NCBI RefSeq assembly: GCF_943734655.1 | Contig: NC_071355.1 | Location: forward strand, 72,067,449 to 72,131,448 | DNA length: 64,000 nt | From: Sabethes cyaneus | Taxonomy: Eukaryota > Arthropoda > Insecta > Diptera > Culicidae | Direction of reading: 5' to 3' | In this document: positions 56,373 to 64,000 of the stretch, in pieces | Numbering within the stretch: the first letter of the stretch is position 1 | Layout of the letters: every line of letters starts with the position of its first letter | The notes under the pieces: model-generated | The model's input: only the letters and a program-made list of their open reading frames with translations | The model's database searches: none | What the model was told of the DNA's origin: nothing | Translations under genes and position numbers: made by a program

Positions 56373-56726
56373 GAGAATGAGAATAGAACCCATTGCTATG
56401 AAAGAATGATTTCCTGCCAGGGGCTGGTTTTTAGTTACCGATAAGCCTCTTATGACATCCTGTCAGGGACTTGGTTTTGGCCTCAGATAAGCCTCTTATA
56501 TATATACTAGCTGTAACACGCGTGCGACACCTCGCGTCTTATTGAGAGCAAATTGGAGGTACGCTATGTAACGCTAATGCTATGCAACTCTATGAGGTGC
56601 AACTACGTTAATTTTGCTCGTCTTGTATGCAATTTGGTATGATTGGTTTGAGTCTTTGCCCAAAGTGGGCGATTATTACCACGAAAATATATGGCGTCCC
56701 TCGTTTTGGCTACAGACAAGGCTCTT

Positions 56727-56757
<31 letters not shown>

Positions 56758-56824
56758 TGAAAATAAAATTCGCACTATTCAAAAAAAAAATTCGATTTCG
56801 AGCAAAAAGCAAAGCCATGGGTTT

Positions 56825-57015
56825 ATACCGTCTTTAGACATTGCCCTTCTTTATCGACAGACTTCGCAGCCGGCTGTTAGAGTACAGGAAAATTACGGGG
56901 CCAGTGCAACAATCCTACTGACTCTAACTAGGAAGCACCGCCTAGCCGAGATTCGAACATAAGACGACTGGCTTGTTAGACCAGCGTCGTACCTCGAAGC
57001 TAACTGTGCGACTAT
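56825..57015 (-). repeat. tRNA-derived SINE
   Basis: On the minus strand TAGCTTCGAGGTACG (57002-56988) resembles a pol III A box and GTTCGAATC (56958-56950) a B box, 30 bases apart. The tRNA-like head is followed by a body shared with 39865-40058. It does not fold into a functional tRNA with an acceptor stem that I can see, so it is a SINE. Confidence 0.65.
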
Positions 57016-57509
57016 TTCGATTTCGATTTCGAGTAGCTTCACGCAAACCAGACAACCATTAGGTGAAAGTACTATATTCTCTCTATAAAAAAATATTTCC
57101 ATCTCCAAAGGAATCTCAGAAAAAATCAATTGAAAAATGTCTTACGTTTGATAAAATTTTTTTTAGCTCGTTTAGGAAAAGAGGTAGAGAGTTACTGTAT
57201 TTAACAAAGTTGCTTGTTTTAATGTGTTCTACAACTTTGCAACTATTTGGTGTCTTCACCATGCCTTTTTAAACGCATTTAAAGAAATGAACATTTGTAT
57301 CACCCTAATGAAACCTCCAAAATCATAGTAGTTTGCTACGTGGATTCAGCTTTTAGGGTGATACATACTCTTGTTTTACCTTTGTTTTCAAATGATTCCA
57401 AAAAAATTATTATTCTCCAAAAAGTTGTAGAATATACTAAAATAAGCAACTTTGCGGAATATAGCAACTAACTGTGTCTTACTGGTTGCGAATTTAATTG
57501 CATTATATA

Positions 57510-59283
57510 GGGTAATTTGCCAATGATCGCACAGCTAAGCCTCTGAGTTTTGAGTTTTAACGATATTTGCTAAACAAATAATTACAAATAGACAGAAACA
57601 TAAAAATCTGAATCAGATACAAAATGTGTTCACATTACATGGCCATTTTCACGAAATAAATAAGCTTTTCGTGGAAAAATATGCGATTTTTTGAAAACGC
57701 TTGAATGCCCAATCGTTGAACAGTTCTGAAACCGTATTGTCCTATAGTTGGACACTTATTGTCCAATGGTTGGACATGCAATATATTGTACCGACCTCAA
57801 AGTTAATTTTATAGCTTACTATTAAGAATGAATACATTTTAAGATATATTCATTAAAAATAACCCGCAATTAGTAAACATGTTACTAATTATCAATATAT
57901 TTCTTAAGGGATGTTATTTTCCCCTTCTAAACTTCGATGCTCTTCTCCTTCATTTCTGTTGCTTTCCCGCAAATTTTTCTCTCTTTACAGTTCCCTCGAA
58001 GTATACTTTTTGCTATTCTTCTATTTCCTGCGGTCTATTGGCAAGAACTGTTTTTACAAGGGAAACTATGTTTGTTTCTCTCCTGGTTACTCGAAACAAA
58101 TTTGTAAGCGAGATAATAATCTGAAAAACTACGAAAATCCATTTCCTTACAGTTGAAAAAATACACCATTCATCTTCGTTTCATCATCGAACCTTTATTT
58201 ATAAAAGAAATAAAATTATAAAATTCAAAATTTTTCAAAAGTAATGATAAATTTAGCTTATATTTTTTGAGAGCTAAAATTATTTAGCTCTCAAAAAATA
58301 TTAAAAACTAGCTCGCCATTGTTAGCGAAAATTTAGAAAACAAAATATTTTCAACGTTATATAAAAAAATTGTTTCAACCCAATATTATTCTACAATATT
58401 CATAGAAGTATCTTACGTTTGCTGTCAGTACCAATAAGACCGGAACGATTCGGTGATTCAAACTTCTTAATTTTCTTCAAGTTTTTAGACTAAAATGGTG
58501 ATTTTTGTGATTACCCTAATTCAGGAGCAGCCACTTTTAGCACCAAATCAAATACACGATAGTAAAATTTCTCAGATAAGGTACAAGTACAAATAGTTTA
58601 AACAAATCTGGAGTAGCTTTAATTTGCAAAAGGACTATTTTTCTCGAAATTGTTGCATTAAAACAAAAAAAATTAAGAGCTTGGATGTATGTAAAATAAA
58701 AAATTAATACCATTACATAAATTTTCATCGGAAAACTTTTGCGTACAAATGAAAACCTTTTGTAAACAGTGCCATAAACATAAAAACTGTCAAATACACA
58801 TGCATAATGAGAAATAATGCGGTTTTTTCATGCTATTTCAGTTCTTGTACAAGCTTAGGACAACCATTGCTTTATTGTCCAATGATTAAACAGTCAAATC
58901 TTAATACTTTAAAAACTATAAGTAATTTTTTATTTTGCTTGAAAATGTTGACAAATAGTGCATACATGAATATCATTAGCTGTGTACAGCATGATATGGT
59001 AATATAAGTATTTTAAACGTTAATTAGTGAGACATGTTTCTTATCTGAAATGCTAACAAAATTGAGGGTTATAGCCCATATTGTATATGACAATGTTTAA
59101 CTTGAATCTTTGTTATTAAATCTTGCCTTGTGTAACGCTATTGTTACAAGAAATGATCCACAACTGATCAAAGTGAGTAATTCGTGCACTTGGATAGGGC
59201 TTGATCGTATATATATTCTAAAATTAGCGTTTTATTGGACGTTGTCCAATCATTGGAATCGTTCAATGATAGGCAAAATACCC
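57510..59283. mobile_element. Non-autonomous DNA element with GGGTAATTTGCC ends, TA target
   Basis: GGGTAATTTGCCAATGATCG at the left and GATAGGCAAAATACCC at the right are imperfect inverse copies, with TA at 57508-57509 and 59284-59285. The flanks rejoin into the repeat seen uninterrupted at 54916-55270. Inside, ATTGTCCAATGATTRRACA-like motifs recur (57744, 57766, 58878, 59242). No transposase. Confidence 0.7.
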
Positions 59284-59450
59284 TAATTATGTGTTTAAAA
59301 AGAGCACCTAAAAATCAATTATGCTCAATAAATTCGCACACGATTTTTGTATTGCTTTAAAAGTTATTCAGTATGCTAAAACACACATTTTCTGTGAAGA
59401 CTGTTTTTCACTAAGATGCATATTTAATATGTTTACCAAAAATTTTCGGA

Positions 59451-60049
59451 GGAGTACTACTGTATTTACATGGTCTTACACAAAAGATAATTTTTGCAGG
59501 CTAAATGAATATGTGTAAAAACTTGAAAAACTGTAAAGGGGGAAAGTAGGGAAACGAGATAACATCAAAGAAATAGCACAAAAGCAGCTCCGTAAACTAG
59601 CTCGAGAATGGAAAAAATCCTCGTTTTTCCAGCGCTAGTCTTTTTTATGACATCAGCGGTCCCATATGCGCAAAATTGGTTAAAATTTATATAAATTTAT
59701 ACAGGAAAATCAACTCATTAGCATTTTCAACCCCATACGCCACTATATAGGCTTAACGCTTCGTTAGTGATGCCAATTTTAATTCATAGGCAGGCTGAAA
59801 CAAAATAAAATTTACTCGAATACTAACGCCACTTGGTGAAAGATTTAAAAAAACTTTGTCCAGCGATTGAAAGACCTTAGTCTACTGAATCACTTTGCTG
59901 AAAAGAGTGACTTTTTTATTGCCCGAGATAAAGTTAACGTTTCACAGGCGTTGTATAAAATACAACAGCGCGTATTTTTACAACCGTCTTTTAGAAATAG
60001 GGCATTCTGATGTCCATCCTGAAGGTCATGAAAACGTCTTTTTGCTATG
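59451..60049. other. Intron sequence, no gene seen
   Basis: AT-rich; nothing recognised. Confidence 0.4.
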
Positions 60050-60650
60050 ATTTCCAGATATTTTCGACGTCTGTTCGTCGTTTTTTGAAGTTTATTTTTA
60101 ACATTTTTGTCGCTTTTTCATTCGGCTTTGGCGTTTTTATTTCGTTTTTTTCATTTCTATTTTGACGCCTGTTTAAACTTTTAAACCTCTTTTTATCGTA
60201 TTTTTTGTTTTCTTTGTCGTATTTAGCCATGTTTTTTTTGTCGCTGTTTTGGCTTATTTTCGCTATTTAATTGATATTTAGACATCTTTTCGTTCTCTCG
60301 TTCGTTTCGTTCTCGTATTTTTGTTCATACTTTATGCCGACTTTTTCGTTGCTGTTTTGGGGTCTTTCATCGTCTTTTCTTCATTTTTGTCATCTTTTTA
60401 TCGTCTTTTGTTGTTTTTTGTTGTCTCTTCATCATTTTTTTTTGTTAATTTCTTGCGATACTGTTGCTTGTCAAGACAACAAAAATGTTGCTGTTGCATT
60501 TTCATCGATGTTTCATCGTCGTTTTTATCATGTTACTTCTCTCTTTTAACACTTTTTACACTTCATTTTTTCAAATTTTTGTCATTATTTTGACGTCTTT
60601 GCAATTACTTTTCGTCGTCTTTACTGCGTCTCTTCGTTGTTTGTGTGTAA
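60050..60650. repeat. T-rich low-complexity array (CGTCTTTT-like units)
   Basis: Dozens of diverged TTTTTCGTC and TTTTTCATC units. The open frames it creates on both strands (Lys/Asn- or Phe/Ser-rich) are artefacts. Confidence 0.75.
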
Positions 60651-60807
60651 TGTACCCATGAATTTTGTAACTGAAAGAAATTTTCAATCATTTCCGTGAA
60701 GTTTATGAAAACCCATATATACGAGCACTTGATCCGAAGGTCCGTAAAAAATGTCTAAATCCGTAGAACTACGGTTAAATCCGAAGATCTGGCATCACTG
60801 GTTAGAG

Positions 60808-61132
60808 CAGTGATGGCCAAACTGCGGCCCACAGGCCGCATGTGGCCCTTTAAGATGATTCGTGCGGCCCGCGGACTGATTTGAAAGATGGTGGACTTAG
60901 CAGAAAAAATTTTGATGATATAGGAGTCCCTCATTTAATCGTTATGTCTCGTGCATGTTGTGAATCTGAATGCTTTCCGGTTTAAATCTAATGGTGATTC
61001 CTAGAAAATGGTTTTTGTAGCTACCTATTTTACATTTTGTTATGCACAGGAATTGCCAGAGATTATTGCGGCCCGCGGCATTCATGGGCGATCTGATTTG
61101 GCCCGCACCATGCCTATGCCTGGGCACCACTG
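60808..61132. mobile_element. hAT-type MITE with perfect 8-bp target duplication
   Basis: GGTTAGAG flanks both sides (60800-60807 and 61133-61140). The element starts CAGTGATGGCCAAACTGCGG and ends GGGCACCACTG, with repeated GCGGCCCGCGG stretches inside, as in hAT-derived non-autonomous elements. Confidence 0.85.
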
Positions 61133-61518
61133 GGTTAGAGCTAGTATTATTTACAGTTATAGCTATTCCGTAGCGAGGGCTGAGTTCCCACGCCAACCAG
61201 TCACTCAACTATAACAATGATTTTTTAACGTAAAACGCCCGATAACCAGGTAACTTTTTCTCCGTTCAGCCGGTTGATCCGACATCCCGGCACAAGACGC
61301 GGAACGGTGAGGCCATCTTATTCTCGGTCGTTCTTTTCAGCTTCTGCTGCACTTTGCAGGCATGCAGCTTCTTCGAGCGGCTGGGTCGAAATTATAATTT
61401 TCCAAGAAAAAATATAATTAGATATCATTTTACCAGAAGCTCGCCGGTTCACCTCTGTCAGGTGCATAACTCTTCTGCAAAGCATTGACTAAAATCATTA
61501 CGCTTCTTTTGTTCACAG

Positions 61519-61861
61519 GAAAAAGATCCCAGTACGAGACGTCACCTCGCTAGAGGAACGTATTCGTCAGTTAACGTGCGACATCGATGATCCGATTGAC
61601 GAGGGTGGAGATGGCGATCACCAAGGGCACGCTGCCGACCTAGGAGATATGGAGCGGAGGGATAGTCCGGCCGGTGAGGAAAATCCACAGCAACCCAAAT
61701 ACATTCCCGACAAAAGTTTCTCGCCCAGTTCGTCGGCATCCAGCTCATCCAGTGGATCGAACGGATCGACTTACAAGAAGATCACCGATCTGTTTCACCG
61801 GGATCGACGGCAGGAGAAAATCCCGGAAGCGGACGAGAATCCGATTGTAATAATCCCACAG
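61519..61861 (+). CDS. Exon of large unrecognised host gene (conserved-looking LEERIRQLTCDIDD core)
   Basis: The exon follows TTTTGTTCACAG and ends at CACAG|GTATGA. With the two bases from 29527 it reads KKKIPVRDVTSLEERIRQLT, then an acidic stretch, a Ser run and STYKKITDLFHRDRRQEKIP followed by EADENPIVIIPQ. The charged helix (VTSLEERIRQL) and the KITDLFHRDRR..ENPIVIIP block look like the most constrained parts of the protein. No catalytic motif is visible, and I infer a scaffold or cytoskeleton-linked role only weakly. Confidence 0.85.
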
Positions 61862-61921
61862 GTATGATAAATTTAGATGCAGATCGGACGTTTTGTGTAG
61901 GTATATGGTGATTATTTGCAG

Positions 61922-62488
61922 GACTGCCGTTGTCCGGCTGGGCCTGACATCGGAATGGGCGTTCAAATTCAGGGTGCACACACACAAATCCATCAACCAC
62001 CGCAGCAGCGTCAAACCGACGGTTCACGAAGGCAGTTCCTTTCCACGCTTGCTCCACTGACAGCGTGCGTTGCTGGCCAACGCGACGATCTGTCATACTA
62101 CACACTGGCTCAACCCGGGGACAGAAATTCATTGGGTAGTTCCCAGTGCACCGAATACAGTCTGGGCGATATCGATGCTGCGCTACATGATGACGATGGT
62201 AAGAAGGTGGCTCCGGATGTGATTGCCGGTACACCCGGTCAGGAATCGGACGAGTTAGCAGCATTTGTGCAACAGGAGGGAGCCCGCACGGAGCGACTAA
62301 AGAAGCGTTACAGTGCAGAAACGTCTACCTCGGCACCCGCTTCCGGTGCCGGTTCCGATGATGATGAGCATAATGATTATGGATTCAATTCACGGCCCTC
62401 GGTTCGAGGCATCAAACCCCGCTTCGGTTCAACCAACGAAATCTTGCAGCAAATGCAAGCTCAATTGGCCGCTCCTTCACCCCCGCAG
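61922..62488 (+). CDS. Exon of large unrecognised host gene (DCRCPAGPDIGMGV block)
   Basis: Separated from the previous exon by a 60-base intron (GTATGA...TTTGCAG), phase 0 on both sides, 189 codons. It starts DCRCPAGPDIGMGVQIQG, a Cys-containing compact block, then a polar linker, a LSYYTLAQPGDRNSLGSSQC segment, an acidic/basic stretch (ERLKKRYSAETS) and RPSVRGIKPRFGSTNEILQQ, a likely conserved helix near the C-terminal end. Donor CCGCAG|GTAAAC. Confidence 0.85.
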
Positions 62489-62544
62489 GTAAACGTTGAA
62501 TGTTCATTATTTTTTAAGTCGCTTATTTATGAAATTTATTGCAG

Positions 62545-63150
62545 CCTAAGTCTCAGTCTAGTGCAGCGTCACCTCACCCAATACAATCAAACACATTCCC
62601 ACGACCCCATACGGCTAGCAGTTTGCAGTTGGCCGCAGCAAAACAACAAATTACGACTCATCAACATACCGCTTCCTGGAGTTACTATCCGGTGGACCAG
62701 TCCCAAACGAAGGCTGTAGCTGCTGTGGCCGCCGGTCCCAACATGGTTGCCGCTGTCGATCCGCACGGAAATTACTACCATATCCCAGCTCAGGCACGCC
62801 ACAGTTACCACGGTCAGGAGGCAATCTACCAGAACTGTGCTCAGCTGCCTGTCGGCAACATCCAGGCCAATACGGTTCACGTGCAGTCCCAGCAGATACA
62901 CACACAGCATCACGCAGTTCATACGGCCCACCATATACATCAGTCGGCAGCGGCAGCCGCCGCAGCAGATCCAGCGGCTTACGGCAAGTTTGCCCGAAGT
63001 CCCACTCGTCGGCCGGAGTCTCCGCCACCGTTGCGCAACTACCACCAGACGATGGTACTGATCCCGTACAATGCCGAAACCTATCAGCGTTACACGGCCC
63101 AGGAGCAGGAAAACTACCGCCGGCAGCACAATATTGTTGAGTATCAACAG
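62545..63150 (+). CDS. Exon of large unrecognised host gene (Gln/His/Ala-rich)
   Basis: Follows a 56-base intron ending TTTATTGCAG, phase 0, 202 codons. It includes TASWSYYPVDQSQTK, DPHGNYYHIPAQARHSYHGQ, a His/Gln-rich run, an Ala run and a Tyr-rich terminal part (LIPYNAETYQRYTAQEQENYR). Several Tyr residues in YxxP/NxxY-like settings could be phosphorylation sites (inference). Donor CAACAG|GTGAGA. Confidence 0.85.
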
Positions 63151-63330
63151 GTGAGACGTGGAACCTGTGTGATTTTAGTAGCTTGCGATTATTCATTTCG
63201 TTCATTTCGCTTAGTGTGGTTTCATTTTCACTATTGATGTGGACGGAATCAAGTTCTGAGATGGAAGCTCCGGACTTGGTTTGGAAAGCTTTACAGTTGG
63301 TTAATAACAAAAATTTTCACACATTTTTAG

Positions 63331-63762
63331 GTAACACAACAAACAATTCGAGTTCCCGTAGGATATCCGCTTCCCGGTATGCAGCTACACGTAGTAGCCG
63401 GTCGTGGAGCTCTCCCACCACATTACTCCACCCTGCCGCGGCTAGGAACTAGCGCGAATCCAGCCACATCATCAGCGGTAGCTGCGGTTACTGGTCCCAA
63501 TACCAATGCACCCCAAGGGAAACCTCCAGCCTATAGTCAGTATCCGGTGGAAAAAGGAGGGGTTAAATTTACCGAACGTGGAGCTCCTGAGGGTGCGGCC
63601 AGCGTTCAACCAGCGGATGCCGGCAATCTTCTTTCGCCCACGTCACAAGGTCACGGGCCACCGACGGCTGGTCCAGCAGGTCCGACAGCGTCATCCGCTG
63701 GCGCCTCCACAGGAAGCGGCACCCAAGGCCAGGGTGCTGTGTTCTATGCGATGAACGTTTGA
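63331..63762 (+). CDS. Apparent last coding exon of large host gene
   Basis: Follows ACATTTTTAG after a 180-base intron, phase 0. Begins VTQQTIRVPVGYPLPGMQLH, continues through HYSTLPR and GKPPAYSQYPVEKGGVKF, then Ala/Gly/Ser/Pro-rich sequence, and ends FYAMNV with TGA at 63760-63762. The stretch beyond the stop still looks coding-like and carries a strong donor at 63851, so an alternative C-terminus or a spliced 3'UTR is possible. Confidence 0.8.
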   Translation, partial: VTQQTIRVPVGYPLPGMQLHVVAGRGALPPHYSTLPRLGTSANPATSSAVAAVTGPNTNAPQGKPPAYSQYPVEKGGVKFTERGAPEGAASVQPADAGNLLSPTSQGHGPPTAGPAGPTASSAGASTGSGTQGQGAVFYAMNV

Positions 63763-64000
63763 CACGGCGATTAGATCAATTTTACGATACGAATTGAGCA
63801 GAAACAGCAGCAACTGCAGCAGAACTTCGAGGAAGGTAGCTTTACTATTGGTAAGAATAACAACAATAATTTTAGTCTAGTGGAATCGACGGCGATTGCA
63901 AGCGAATCGAAGTGAGGCGGAGTGTGCGTTCAGTTAAGGATCACATGTGGACAAAAATCGCACACAACGAGAATTTTCCAAGTTTGTAAATCATAGCGTT
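63763..64000 (+). other. 3'UTR or alternative coding extension with a splice donor
   Basis: Two in-frame stops (63760 and 63772) are followed by 25 open codons rich in Gln (IEQKQQQLQQNFEEGSFTIG) up to TTG|GTAAGAAT at 63850. No polyadenylation signal was seen before the window ends. Confidence 0.4.

Noticed and set aside
60045..60661. Lys-rich or Phe-rich coding frames
   Set aside because: They come from the T-rich CGTCTTTT low-complexity array.
61270..61306. A 37-nt microexon between CCGTTCAG and GTGAGG
   Set aside because: Including it would shift the frame between the exons at 29527 and 61519, which join correctly without it.
1..64000. CRISPR arrays, bacterial operons or other viral genes (N, P, M, G)
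   Set aside because: The tandem arrays lack unique spacers of constant length, all cellular genes are eukaryotic with spliceosomal introns, and no second viral gene was recognised next to L.

Overview
The window looks like a piece of a culicine (Aedes-type) mosquito genome. The evidence is very long introns packed with nested transposons, RTE- and I-type LINEs, tRNA-derived SINEs, many MITEs, and a mitochondrial-type glutamine synthetase. The species call is inference; the sequence carries no species-diagnostic gene.

Three kinds of cellular content are visible. (1) A large plus-strand gene of unrecognised function spans the window as spliced exons at 5317-5498 (tentative), 6123-6317, 27284-27861, 28914-29527, 61519-61861, 61922-62488, 62545-63150 and 63331-63762. 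Splice phases agree at every junction, giving about 1,170 low-complexity, Ser/Gln/Pro-rich codons with short conserved-looking blocks. Two of its introns are about 21 kb and 32 kb. (2) A mitochondrial glutamine synthetase (51114-52319, minus strand) sits inside the 32-kb intron, with a short 5'UTR intron. (3) A 109-codon three-segment membrane-protein ORF (38485-38814) looks like a retrocopy dropped into a dead LINE.

The standout is in the 21-kb intron: an uninterrupted 1,955-codon rhabdovirus-type L (polymerase) gene, 13436-19303, plus strand. It keeps the polymerase, capping and methyltransferase signature residues but lacks the C-terminal part usual for the family. It is bracketed by a perfect direct repeat (13332-13409 and 19302-19376) made of the end of an LTR plus a poly-T run. 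The viral piece starts with a sequence resembling a rhabdovirus mRNA start, and its stop codon is completed by the first two bases of the downstream repeat. An LTR-like segment with a TATA box lies upstream in the same orientation. No other viral gene is present.

The rest is a layered repeat landscape: a dead jockey-like LINE (1981-3470); a Tc1-type transposase relic split by a TTAA-flanked MITE (7370-8691); MITEs with CCCAAGYAAC ends (821-1971, 10130-11282, 26251-26342); head-to-head LTR fragments with a tRNA-His-type primer site (19690-20675); a 14-copy array of about 145 bp (21730-23900); a four-level nest in which an old RTE LINE (30087-40770) holds a foldback DNA element, a mariner that itself contains a second RTE with a 15-bp target duplication, and the membrane-protein retrocopy; a TA-flanked pogo-like MITE (43057-43737); a structurally intact I-like LINE with two overlapping ORFs (44925-50307); and hAT MITEs with 8-bp target duplications (25711-26059, 60808-61132).
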